From: Hyparrhenia diplandra
Taxonomy: Eukaryota; Streptophyta; Magnoliopsida; Poales; Poaceae
NCBI GenBank assembly: GCA_015847255.1
Contig: JADLZK010000235.1
Span: 40,859 to 104,858 of the forward strand
Reading direction: 5' to 3'
DNA length: 64,000 bases
Numbering within the stretch: the stretch's first letter is position 1; the number at the start of each line of letters is the position of its first letter. Shown here piece after piece: positions 1 through 11,709 of this stretch. Under the pieces are notes generated by a model. It was not told where the DNA came from, made no database searches, and saw only the letters and a program-made list of their open reading frames with translations. A program made the translations under genes and the position numbers.

Positions 1-698
1 AACGGCGCTGCATCCGTGGCGGCGGAGCTCGACGCTGCCTGCTGCCCATGGTGACGGGGGCGGCGCAGGGAGTACATCCGGCGCCCCCATGGCCGGATCC
101 GGTCCTCTTCGGCCGGATCTGCGGCGACGAGCGATGGGGGTGCCTGGCCCGGTGGCAGCGGCCGCGCGGCCCTGCGTGAGACGGTAACGGCGGTGGGGTG
201 CCATGGTAGCGTAGTCCTATGGGCGGCGCCATCGCCCGGTGGCTGGAGTGGGCGGCCTGCTACGGGTGCTGTGTGTCGCCGGCTCGTCGCGGCATCGGGT
301 GGAGTGGGGGTGCTGCGGCCTCATGGTGGTTTCAGCGACGGCTCTTGGCTGTAGCTTGGTCGGGGCTGCAGCGTGGAGGCCGGCAACATAGGGGCTGGTG
401 GCGACCGGCGTGACCGCGACAGGGACGGTGGCGGCGGGCGGCGATGGCGGCATGAGGTGCAGGCCGCAGCGATTCTGGGCGCGGGAGGCCCTGTGTGGGG
501 GCATCTTTTTGGCTAGCCGCTCCCCGGCCATCAGCGGTCGGGAGGCGGTTCCGCGACATCTACGTCGCGGGCAGTGGGGGAGGCGGTGAGTTGGCGGTGC
601 TCCTTTCGGCTAATCGCACGGGATTAGGCGTCTCTTCGGGTGGTACAGGCTGGGTGGCTTGTGCCGGGTTCTCCTAGGACGGTACATCCTAGCGATAT
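1..698 (+). mobile_element. Left half of a probable LINE 3' region
   Basis: This is GC-rich sequence with no convincing gene. The open frames in it are overlapping, low-complexity Gly/Arg/Pro-rich frames on both strands and I leave them out. Its right edge is the CATGG target duplication (699-703) of a solo LTR, and the same CATGG reappears at 25760-25764, so the sequence continues at 25765. The continuation ends in a poly-A tract of LINE type at about 26893. I therefore infer that this stretch belongs to the 3' untranslated part of a plus-strand LINE. No LINE protein motif is visible in it, so it could also be other GC-rich host sequence. Confidence 0.35.
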
Positions 699-703
699 CA
701 TGG

Positions 704-2067
704 TGAAAGGTCCTAATGGCTAGAGGGGGGGGTGAATAGCCTATTAAAAATTCTTGCAACAACACTAAGCAAACCGGTTAGACAAAAAGATGGCGGCTAC
801 GAACTAACTATGCAAGCCACAAGTCAATTCTATTGTCTCTAATCACAAGCAAGAGCTAGGTCGCTAAGTTACTCCTAGGTGGACAAGATATGATAACTAA
901 TTTTACTTCTATGAGCTAACAAGACTAAGCTAATTAACTATTAAGCTACACAAACTAGCAAGGTAACTAACTAGCACCCTAACAAGATATGCTATCAAGG
1001 TAATGCAAAGAGGTGCTTGAATACAATACCACCGGTGTAGTGTCGAGGTTGAAGCCAATCACCGTGTACAAGAAATCTCCAACGAGCTAGCACAAGTGAC
1101 ACGATGATTTTTCACCGAGGTTCACGTGCTTGCCGGCACGCTAGTCCCCGTTGTGGCGATACACTCACTTGACGGTTGCTAAGCTTAATGGCCGTTGCCA
1201 AATCCCCGGTGGGAGCTCAAGCACACCGATCACAAGAGAGGATCAAACAAGCCACGAAAGCAATCCACTAGTGCTCCTTTTCGCGAACCTCCCGTGGGGT
1301 AAGGAACGACCCTCACAAATCCACCGGTGTGGCCTCGAACAAGCTCCAATCGAAGCTCAACACCGCCTCTTGCTCCAAGCCGCTAGGGAACCAAGCAAAT
1401 TCCCAAGAGAAATAAAATCCCGCGGCTTCTCCAAGGATGAAGTGCCTCTAGAATGCAATCAACAATGCAATGCACTTCTATCACTCTCAATCTCACTCAA
1501 GAATCGGGTTAGAGTGAAGAGATGAGTGGAGGGGAGTCTCACAAGCTCACAAGAGTGTAGGAGTGTTCAAAAATGCAAGAGAGAGCTCCAAATACCGGCC
1601 AAACATGTATATATAGAGCCTCCCACGAAATAGAGCCGTTGTGCTTTGAAATGTGCTTTCTGCGCACCGACCGGACTCACCAGTGAGTCCGATCGAGAGT
1701 CCGGTCGCTCCAAATCACGCGCCCGGTCACAACCGACGAGCATCCTAGCCCCCACCGATGACAGCCACGAGCGTGCTTCCGGTGCACGCGTCCCGGTCAA
1801 CACGGGGATGCTTCCGGTTCATGCGCGTCCGGTCGACCGTCGAGCATGAACCCAAAAACATGCTTACCGAAGTCCAATCGGACTCATCGACCGGACCCGT
1901 CCGGTTAGTGCTTCCGGTCGCCTTCCAGCCTTCCCGTGAGCTGGCCGTCCGGTCACCTTTTTCTGCGAAGTTCTTCAATATGTTGACGCCCTTTGCTTCA
2001 ACCTTGCTTCGCCTCTTGCCACAAGTTACCAACACGCCGAAGATGATCACGTTATCACTTATGTTAG
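704..2067 (-). repeat. Solo Sirevirus-type LTR, left part
   Basis: The sequence starts with TGAAAGGTCCTAATGGCTAG, the same end as the LTRs at 45838 and 55243, and follows them to about 2067. It continues at 25364-25759, ending GAGATTTCA. The whole LTR is flanked by the 5-bp duplication CATGG (699-703 and 25760-25764). No internal retrotransposon sequence of this family lies inside the duplication, so it is a solo LTR, the usual product of LTR-LTR recombination. It reads on the minus strand. A 23-kb gypsy-like element is inserted in it at 2068. Confidence 0.85.
1609..1616 (-). promoter_or_regulatory. TATA box of the solo LTR
   Basis: TATATATA on the minus strand, at the position equivalent to the TATA boxes at 46738-46746 and 56139-56146 in the related LTRs. 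The upstream side in transcription sense (about 1655-1960) is a CpG-rich block full of CCGGTC-type motifs. That this is the U3 promoter is an inference from position. Confidence 0.5.
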
Positions 2068-4581
2068 TGTCACGCCCACTTTCAATGGGTCGTTAATCGC
2101 ACGTGTTTGCGCCCGTGATCACGCCACAAACACGCGTCTATTAGTAAATGATATTGGTAAACAGAAATAATAATAAACCGAGCTATAGAAATATAGGATG
2201 GAAAGGGGCTTACGGTGGCGACGAAAGGGTCACCAAGCCGGGTCGCAATATCGAGTTGGCCAACCGGAAGCGGTGGATTAACTATGACACCGCCCCGTAC
2301 TCCACAAAAGCGCACTTGTGCACGGATGAAATCGGGCTTCAACGTCCTTCTCCTAAGCAAACACCTCTCGAACTCCTACGATACGCTATCCCGACCTCGT
2401 CGTCGATCTTACCTTCACATGTGCCGATATCTGTAAAAATAGAGGGGTGAGTACAAACGTACTCAGCAAGTCCCAACCGGGGGTTGTAATTATTAAGGGT
2501 TTGGGCCCTAGCGAGTCTCTAAAATCGCTGCCTCGCTAGTTCGGTTTATCTCATGTCATCACCGCTGTCATGACACCACATGTTAGTCATCATCAAAATG
2601 TATATCTAATCATAGATGTTCGTCCTAGCACTTGCCCATTCCAAGGACGTGGCTATTCGAATAGATTCAATTAACTCTCGCAGAGGTGTACAAATTTCCC
2701 CACACGATAGGCACGATCTTACACCGGACGTCATTGGCTCCGACAGCCTAACGAGATCCGTACCCGCTTGGGTGCTACCCTAGGTATATTGGTATAATCT
2801 TCACCACGACTTCTCGAGGGGGTTGGAAGGACAACACGCCACCCTAAGATGACGCATCACCCTAGACAATATGGTGATACCAAATCACCCACGGCTTTCT
2901 GGTGTAATACCTAATTACCCAACCCTATCGTCAACACCACTCTCAATCTCAAATCATCAATATGTGCCTCTAGCACTGCGCCACCGCGCCCAAACACTTC
3001 CGTGGAAGACCACTCAAAGCATCCACGCCAACAGGACATGGGGCCACTCTCCCCACATACGCTTCCTAATAGGTCGCTTGCCCGCTCCGGCCACCTTGGA
3101 TCCCAATTATACCTCAACCCAACGGGGTGTGAATCAAGCCGCCCCATAAACGACGTGTGGTGTGCGTAACATTATACTAGGTAGAAGGTCTATGAACCGG
3201 TCCTTAGGGAGGCGTAGTATCTCTCCCAGGAACCCCTCGCGGCGATTCCGACGTGGTATTTAGGCTCTACCGGACTACCACTACTCACCTCTTTTGTTGG
3301 TTAGGGTTCATTAGGCATTCTCATGTTTCTCTTGATCACAACGTATGGCGTAGATAACGTGGATGATTCGTCATCCGGCTTAGCTCCATAGCTACGTTAT
3401 CGGGCTCACACCACTATTTACTAATCCGATTTATTATTATCATCATCATTATATCATCATATTAAGGTCATGATTAAGGGGGTAAGGACTTGCACGGGAG
3501 GTTCTTACGAATCGGCACGGCGCCGAGCGCTCCTAGCTTTGTTCGAACGGAAGCTTCTAATCGGTCGTCGAATCTACTTGCGATCGCGATAAACCCTAGC
3601 TTGTACTATAGCACACAAAACAAACATAGAACATTATGGTGGCAATGGGTTAGATGCATAGAGCTAGATTTTAGATAAATTATGGAAGTCGTTTCACGCG
3701 AAACGGAATTAATTTGCATGAGATATGGATTTTATAATATTAATCCCTAATTGAATCATTAGGGTAATATTATAATATAATTTTATCATGTAATAATATT
3801 GGAACTAATTACATGATAAAATTCTATAAATCAAATAATGAATTTACAAATTTTTCGGGAATTTTTAGGACATGGGAAGGTCTACTTTTACAACAACATG
3901 TGTACAATTACGGGTAGACCTAGCAATTGATCGTGTGTACACAGGACCGCATCCATGCGGCGTGGACACCACGTGGGTCCTGGACACCACGGTGGCAGCC
4001 ACGTCCAGCTCCACGTGGGTTACATTGTTGCCCTAACGGATCGGGGGGACGGTGGGGAACGGGGAGGTGACGTGTCGACTTCCCATTCGTCGATGGTCGA
4101 CGGCGTCCGCGGCCGTTAGGGCGGCAGATCGGGTCGTTCCGTCCGCCCAGTATGCGCGGCGGCGCTCACGCCCGAAAGCTCGCCGGAGTGGCCATCTCTG
4201 GCCTATCCTCGCCGCGAGGGGCTTGTCGGCATCCTCGCGGTCCCAACCCGTTGGTGTAGGTGCGGGCGGCAGGGTAGCTCGTCTCTCGCGGCGGCGGCGC
4301 CACGGGCGGATTCCCAACGGCGGCGGCGCTCGGACACCAGGCTACAAGGCAGTACAACCGAGAGAAAATAGGGGCAATTGAAAGAGTAGGACTCGGGGAG
4401 GACTCATCGACCTGACCACCTTGATCCACGGCGACTATGGCGGCGGGAACGGGATGACCTAGCCGTGCCGGGGCGGAGTTCCAGTTGGGGGAAATGGGAA
4501 CGCCGCGAGGAGGAGAGGGGAAGGAGGGTGGCCAAGGCGAGCACCGCGGTGTTCGAGTCGGGCGGAGCTCGTGGGGGATTG
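2068..4581 (-). repeat. 3' LTR of the gypsy-like element, first part
   Basis: Matches 21420-23950 over its whole length, including a region around 3700-3850 that is almost identical in its AT-rich parts. It is broken at 4581 by the Sirevirus E4 insertion, whose duplication GATTG occupies 4577-4581. The open frames in its GC-rich half (4033-4627) are shared in shifted form with the other LTR and do not look like genes. Confidence 0.85.
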
Positions 4582-5955
4582 TGTAAGTGCAATCAAGCTC
4601 TAAGTGGGTTTTGGCGTTGATGACCACCGAATTAGGGGACTAATGAGATTTACGAAGATGACATGCGGGGAGTAAAATATGGAGTTGGTGAACAGGTCCA
4701 AAGGTACCAAATAAGCTAGATGATGGTGTTTCGGATCAAGGCATTTAAATCATTTTATATTTTGAATCTTGAGTTTAGGAAATGCCGTACTATTAAGAGG
4801 GATCATAGGATTCTCGGGTATCGTGGACCAAGTGCTCTAAACATCAAATCCGGACACCACACATAACTCCAAGCGACCAGCCAAAGAAATCACCGTGTTT
4901 CACACTTCCGCCGTCAGTTTGGCGCGGGCAAGTGCCGGCGCAATGGTGCGGCAATTGCCGCGCCTACGCCGGCGATGCTGGCGTGTCGATCTTGGCGGTG
5001 CCACACTTAATCGTACCGTTGGGTCCGTGGGGGTATAAATACCCATTCTACCCCTCCCCAACGGTCACCTGGCTCACTTTCTTCTTCCTCCCGACCAGAA
5101 CAGCCAGGAGACCACCTCTTGCTCTCTCTCTCACCTCCATTGAAGCACCTTGAGCTCCCCACTCAATCTCTCACTTCCCACCGGGATTCTTGAGGGAAAC
5201 AAACTGCAAACCGATTGGAGACCGGATCTACGACTTCCCCACTCAAAAGAGCATTTGGTTCACGTTTGGCCGGAACCCTAGGGTTCTTTACTCTTGGAGC
5301 TTGCTCCTAGACGGCTAGGCGTCGCCCTTGAGCTTGCCCCCTTTGTGTGGCAGCCTTGGGAGGTTTGTAACCTCGATCTACAAAGAATACATTACCCCAC
5401 ATCTCTAGGGTTAACTCCCCTAGACTTGTGAACGAGGGAAAAAGCAAGCCGGTGGGCAAGCTAAGCCTTGTGTGGCAACCTCAACAACGTGGACGTAGCC
5501 CAGCCTGTGTGGCGCGGTGAACCACGGGTTAAATCCTTGTGTCACCTTGTCCCTTTACTTTTGTTGCATATTTGTCTTGTGAGAAAGGGCTTCGACCCGA
5601 TTTACTTTGTGACAAGGTTTCTGCCAGATATAGCTTGTGTTTACAGGAGATACTTGTGTGCAGGAACCTAGGAGAATCATCTTCAAGCAAGTGCAAGCTC
5701 CCTGTTTCCACCTCGAGGTCACCCTCTGGAAGTGACCCAAGGCAAGCAGCTTATAGACGCGGGAAGCGCGCCCACCAGCCGGAGAGAAGTTCCTTTTCGG
5801 TTTCGTCTCTCTCTGCTCATGGCGCCGGCAAAGGTTGCCCTCCTCTGCGGGCAAAGGTGCGCGCCTAGTGTAGTGTACCGGTGTGCTTAAGTTTTAACAG
5901 TCGACATCGGGGGTTAAGCCTATTCACCCCCTCTAGGCTTCCATCGGATCCTACA
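4582..5955 (+). repeat. 5' LTR of E4
   Basis: Begins TGTAAGTGCAATCAAGC and ends CGGATCCTACA, followed by AG and the primer site. It aligns to the 3' LTR at 15288-16671. AT-rich parts are nearly identical, whereas the GC-rich block about 4880-5020 is scrambled by indels. Length is 1374 bp against 1384 bp for its partner. Confidence 0.9.
5034..5041 (+). promoter_or_regulatory. TATA box in the 5' LTR of E4
   Basis: TATAAATA within GTGGGGGTATAAATACCC, just downstream of a GC-rich block. The equivalent box in the 3' LTR is at 15746-15753. Transcription would start some tens of bases downstream, before the CT-rich leader. Confidence 0.6.
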
Positions 5956-5957
5956 AG

Positions 5958-5969
5958 TGGTATCGAGCT
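5958..5969 (+). other. Primer binding site of E4
   Basis: TGGTATCGAGCT lies two bases after the LTR end. It resembles the complement of the initiator-Met tRNA 3' end (TGGTATCAGAGC), with one base apparently missing. Both other Sireviruses in the window are of the same primer class. Confidence 0.75.
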
Positions 5970-6004
5970 AGGATACTTCGTGATACGCTTCACCGCTGCG
6001 AAGT

Positions 6005-8370
6005 ATGGAGGCACCGGAGGGATCGAACAAAAGGAGGCAAGTCCACCGTCGCTGTGGAGGAGCTAGAGTTTAGTGAAGAAGGCGAAGCTTTCTCTTGGTA
6101 CGGCCAGCGAGAGCACCATCAAGGGTGACGCTACCGATCCCGAGAGAAAGGCCGCTAGACAAGCACGGCGAAAGCCGAAAAAAAGACAAGAGCGAGAAAG
6201 GAAGAAGCTAGAAGAGCAAGCTAGCTTGAAGCTCGCCGAGAAGCTCCAAAGAAAAGAGCAAAGAAAGATGATTCGTGGAGGCAAGGGCTGCTAGAAGGGC
6301 AGCTAGGGAAAAGCAAAGACAAGAACAAGAAGCGGAGTCAAGTGAGCTATCAAGTAGCTCAAGATGGAGATGACGATGTCTCCTACAACAAGAAGAAGAA
6401 GAAGGAAAGCAAGAAGGAGGAGGGCAGCGTCAACAACAACAAGTTTGCTGCCATCTCTTTTCAATTACTCTTCTTATTTGACTAACCGCGACAAGAAGTC
6501 ATACATCAATGTTCCCGTGGGGAAGTTGCCCAAATTTGATGGGACCAACTATGCCAAATGGAAACACTTGATGAGGGCTTACCTTGAAGCACTTCACCCC
6601 GGTCTTTGGGAAGTTGTGTGTAGTGGATTTCAACCCACCGGTGAACCCAAAGGCGCCAACAAATGAAGAGCTAGCTGCTGCCCACATCAATGGTCAAGCT
6701 ACAAGCATACTTCTAAGTGCTCTAGAAGGAAATGAGTACAATAGGGTGATGAATGTCAACATTGCAAAGAAGATTTGGGACACCTTGGTGCTTGCACATG
6801 AAGGTGTTGACAAAGTGAGAAAAGCAAAGATTGACATGTTGAAGGCAAATGGCTACAAAATGGTGCAACGAAGATTCCCAAACAAGAAAAAAAAGAGAAC
6901 TTGCTTCAATTGTGGCAAACAAGAACACTTTGTTTGATTGTCCACATGAGAACAAGAACAACAAATACAAGAAGGACAATGGCAAAGATAAGAAGCAAGA
7001 CTACAAGAGAAGGGAAGGAACATGGGTGAAGCTCACATCGGTCATGAGTGGGACTCAACCAAAGAGACAAGTGAAGAGGAGATTCACGTTGCAACATTTG
7101 CCATGCAAGAAACCTCTACACCCAAGCTCTTCAACAACATGTGATGATGAGGATGAGGACCTTGACTCCACTCATGTTTGTCTCATGGCCAAGCATTAGA
7201 AGGTAAAAACTAAATCCAAACCCTCTCCCTCTCTTAGTGATGAATCTAGTGATCTTAGTGAAAGCTCTAGTGAAGATGAATCTAGTGATGATGAAGAATA
7301 TGTTAGACTCACCAAGAACCTAGATCCCAAAACTAGAAGCTTTTCTTGCTCAACTAATGGCGGATTTAGAAAGTACCCAAGCCGGAGTTGGCAACTAGAG
7401 ATAGTCAATTGGATAGACTTGAAAAACTCTATGTTGACAACAAGGATGCTCTTGTATTGAGAGGAGTGAGGTGGTCTGCCTTGCAAAAAGAGCCTAGCTA
7501 ATGAGCAAGGAGACCATGCTCTCACAAAGAAAGCTATGGTTGCCCTAAATGGGAAGTATTGTGACTTGCAAAACAAGCACAAAAGAGCTTGAAGCTCAAT
7601 ATAGCCTTCTTTGGGAGAGCAACTCACATCTCTCAACCACAAAGGATACTTCTACTCCCTCCACTAGTCAAGGTTGTGGTAAATGCTATAATGTTGATAT
7701 GAATGTTTATACCACTAACCTTGCCAACATGAAAGCAATGGAGAAAGAGATCACTAGGCTCACGGCTATGGTGAGAAAAGAAGGTGAAAATAGCAAAGCA
7801 ACAGTGAGCAACAAGGTTGTGGCTCCAAAGAAGCCCAACTACATTGATGGGAGAAATCCAAGAATCAAGGATGGACTTGGACACAAGCATGGAAACAAAA
7901 CCAATGGTCGAAAAGATGATCAATGGTGTTGAATGTGTCAAATTCTTGAGCAAAGGCACGGTAGGTACAGAGAGAACACCGCTGGACACAAGCCAAACCG
8001 AGCTGCAACGCCAACATGTCGGTGCGCGAGGATGAGGATGAGTGCCGCGCCCCCAAGAAAAGGGAAGGTCACCTACATGTTCAGAATAGACCCAAGAAGA
8101 TGGTCCAAAAGCCTGTGAAGAAGGTCCAGAAGTCAGAAAATCTTGTCTGGGCTATTCCTAAGGGCCACTCCTATCAATCAAAGGCGAAAGCAAGCAAGTT
8201 AGACTCAAATCCTTGCTTTGAAGTGAAAGCAAAGCAAGGGGAGGTGTTTTGCAAAATACTTGGGTGATGAAAAGAAACTTTATTGCAACACCTCTATATG
8301 GGTTCCCAAAGTTCTTGTGACTAAGGTAAAAGGTCCCAAGAATCTTAGGGGACCTAAACTTGTGAACTAA
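6005..8370 (+). pseudogene. gag: gag of Sirevirus E4, broken
   Basis: This is the nucleocapsid-capsid precursor of E4. The first ATG after the primer site is at 6005. Readable pieces lie in different frames: a charged Lys/Arg-rich stretch (6073-6294), a capsid-like piece with the copia gag signature KFDGTNYAKWKHLMRAYL (6364-6666), its continuation with an AHEGVDKVRKAKIDMLK helix (6584-6937), and later Lys/Asp/Ser-rich pieces to 8267. A CCHC zinc knuckle starts CFNCGKQ at about 6901 but is cut by a stop and a frame change before its last Cys. The frame ends at TAA 8368-8370, sixteen bases before the pol frame. At least four frameshifts are needed to read it, so it is non-functional as assembled. 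Confidence 0.8.
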
Positions 8371-11300
8371 ACTTGTTTTGCAGGCATACTCCTCCGGTGG
8401 GTCAAGTTGGGTGTTTGACAGCGGCTGTACAAATCATATGACCGGAGAAAGGAGTATGTTCTCATCATATTCCCAAACCAATGACGATAGGAATAACATA
8501 AGGTTTGGAAATGATGATGTGAGAAGTGTAATCGGTCTTGGTAACGTTGCTATCACAACTGAGCATAATATTTCAGATGTATTGCATGTTGATTCGTTGG
8601 GATACAACTTGTTGTCGGTCTCACAATTGTGTGAGAAAGGCTACAATTGTCTCTTTACGGATGTTGGTGTGGAAGTCTTTCGCAGGAAGGATTCCTCTGT
8701 TGTCTTTACAGGAAAACTCAAGAATAAGCTTTACTTAGTTGATTTCAACAAAAGTGAGGCTAAGCTTGATACCTGTCTAATGGCAAAATCTAGCATGGGC
8801 TGGCTATGGCATCGCCGTCTAGCACATGTTGGCATGAGGAACTTGGCCAAACTGCAGAAAGACAACCACATCATTGGACTAACAAACATTGACTTTGACA
8901 AAGACAGGATATGTGGACCTTGCCAAGCCGGAAAGCAAGTAGGTGCACCTCACCCACCAAAGAGCTTGATGACCACTACTCAACCCTTGGAGTTGATACA
9001 CATGGATCTCTTTGGACCCGGTGGCCTACCTTAGCATCGGGGGTAACAAATATGGACTTGTTATTGTTGATGATTATTCCCGCTTCACTTGGGTTTTCTT
9101 TGTCTTTGATAAGTGCCAGGTACAAGAGAAGGTGAAGACATTCATCAAGAGGGCACAAAGAGAATTCGATCTTCCTGTCAAGAGAATAAGAAGTGACAAT
9201 GGGACCGAATTCAAGAACACCCAAGTTGAAGAGTATCTTGATGAAGAGGGCATCAAGCATGAATTCTCACTGCATATACCCCTCAACAAAATGGTGTAGT
9301 AGAGAGGAAGAACCGTACACTCATAGAGATGGCAAGGACAATGCTTGATGAGTACAAGACTTGGACATCTTTTGGTGCGAAGCTATCAACACCGCTTGTC
9401 ATGCCATCAACCGTCTCTATCTACACAAGAAACTCAAGAAGACTTCATATGAACTCTTAACCGGTAACAAGCCAAAGGTGTCATACTTTAGGGTGTTTGG
9501 GTGCAAGTGTTTCATTTTGAACAAAAGGCCCCGAACCTCTAAGTTTGCACCTAAAGTTGATGAAGGTTTTCTTCTTGGTTACGGATCAAATGAGCATGCC
9601 TATCGTGTTTTCAATCAAACCTTGGGTAGGGTTGAAATCACTATAGATGTGACATTTGATGAATCTAACGGCTCTCAAGTAGAGCAAGTTGATCAAAGTG
9701 TTGTAGGAAAGGAGGATCCACCTTGTGAGGCAATCAAGCAACTAGCTATTGGTGACATAAGGCCTCAAGAAGATCAAGCAAATGAAGAGGAGGATCCACC
9801 AGTTGTTGCTGCACAAGATTCCGCCTGACGTACTCAAAGACCAAGTGCAAAGACACACCTGCCTGGAAGTGCCCAAAGCGGCGCAGCCGCGACAAACGCA
9901 GCGGGCAAAGTGCCGGGCGCCACCTACCTCGGCAAAGAATCGATCCACCTACATCACCCATTCAACCACTTGATCTTGCACCAATACTTGAAGCTAATGA
10001 TGAATATGATGAAGATCAAGAAGAACAAGCCGAAGGCGTTGATCACCCACGACTTACGACAAGCGGTTCAACGGGATCATCCCGTTGACAACATCCTTGG
10101 GAGTCTTCGAAAGGGAGTGACCACCGATCTCATTTAGCCGCTTTACGCCAACATTTCTCGTTTGTTTCTTCTTTGGAACCGCAGAAAGTAGATGATGCTC
10201 TCAAGGATCCGGATTGGGTGTTGGCCATGCAAGAAGAGCTCAACAACTTCAAGAGAAATGAAGTTTGGGAGTTGGTGGAAAGACCCAAGACTAACATCAT
10301 TGGTACCAAGTGGGTCTTCCGCAACAAGCAAGATGAAGATGGGTTGGTGACAAGAAACAAGGCAAGATTGGTGGCTCAAGGCTTCACTCAAGTAGAGGGC
10401 TTGGACTTTGATGAAACCTATGCACCGGTGGCAAGACTAGAAGCAATTCGCATTCTTCTAGCCTTCGCTGCCCATCATGACTTCAAGCTGTACCAAATGG
10501 ATGTCAAAAGTGCATTCCTCAATGGTCCACTACAAGAGGAAGTATATGTTGAGCAACCACCCGGTTTTGAAGACCCCAAGTTTCCCAACCACGTCTACAA
10601 GCTCCATAAGGCGCTCTATGGGCTTAAGCAAGCACCTAGAGCATGGTATGAATGCCTTAAGGAATTCTTGCTCAAACAAGGCTTTGAGATAGGCAAAGCC
10701 GACCCTACTCTCTTCACTCACAAAGTTAGCAATGATTTATTTGTATGCCAAATATATGTCGATGACATAATATTTGGTAGCACTAACAATGTGTATGTTG
10801 AGCAATTTAGTAGGACAATGACCAAGAGATTTGAGATGTCCATGATGGGTGAGCTGAAGTACTTCCTCGGGTTTCAAGTCAAGCAAATGGAGGAAGGGAC
10901 ATTCATTAGCCAAACAAAGTACACCCACGATATGCTAAAGAAGTTTGACATGGTGAAGGCCAAGCCTATCAAAACACCAATGCCAAGCAATGGACATCTT
11001 GATCTTGATGAGGAGGGTTCAGCCGTGGACATGAAGGTATATCGCTCCATGATTGGATCCCTACTTTACCTTTGTGCATCTAGGCCAGACATAATGCTTA
11101 GTGTGTGTATGTGTGCTCGTTTTCAAGCTAATCCAAAGGAATGTCACTATGTGGCTGTTAAGAGAATCTTGAGATACTTAGTACACACTCCTAACCTTGG
11201 CTTGTGGTATCCCAAGGGTTCCAAGTTCAATCTACTTGGCTATTCAGATTCTGACTATGCCGGTTGCAAAGTAGATAGAAAAAGCACTTCGGGGACATGT

Positions 11301-11709
11301 CAATTCCTTGGACGGTCCTTAGTGTCTTGGAGCTCTAAGAAGCAAAATTGTGTAGCCCTTTCCACCGCCGAGGCCGAGTATGTTGCAGCTACAAGCATGT
11401 TGTGCTCAACTACTTTGGATGAAGCAAACCTTAAAAGATTACGGATGTCATTTCACAAAGATACCTCTTCTTTGTGACAATGAGAGTGCCATCAAACTCG
11501 CAAATAACCCGGTAGCACACTCTAGAACAAAACACATAGACATCCGTCATCACTTCTTGAGAGACCACGAACTCAAAGGAGATATCGCAATTCGCCATGT
11601 GAGCACCGAAAAGCAACTAGCCGATATCTTCACCAAGCCTCTCGATGAGTCAAGGTTTTGTGCTTTGCGTAGTGAGCTAAACATTCTCGATTCTCGTAAC
11701 TTGATTTGA
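8371..11709 (+). pseudogene. pol: pol of Sirevirus E4: protease, integrase, RT, RNase H, broken
   Basis: Ty1/copia-order polyprotein. Protease: FDSGCTNHM at about 8415. GAG-pre-integrase with a His/Cys zinc motif (HRRLAHVG...CGPCQAGK) at about 8810-8935. Integrase core starts VIVDDYSRFTWVFF at about 9063 and includes RSDNGTEF at about 9190; the C-terminal integrase piece is 9361-9828. Reverse transcriptase 10173-11477 contains TKWVFRNKQDEDG, YQMDVKSAFLNG and the catalytic YVDDIIFGS. RNase H has GYSDSDYAG, STAEAEYVA, CDNESA and ends with HIDIRHHFLRDHE. Frames change near 9025, 9265, 9360, 9828-10170 and 11400, so the protein cannot be made from this copy. The RT piece of 434 codons is the longest intact block. 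Confidence 0.9.

Noticed and set aside
217..677. Overlapping frames of 60-104 codons on both strands
   Set aside because: They are open on both strands because the stretch is GC-rich. The products are low-complexity Gly/Arg/Pro/Ala strings without a domain, and the region is the flank of a LINE tail.
4033..4627. Frames up to 153 codons in the gypsy-like LTR
   Set aside because: The second copy of the LTR (23402-23907) has the same sequence with frames disrupted differently, so no reading frame is maintained.
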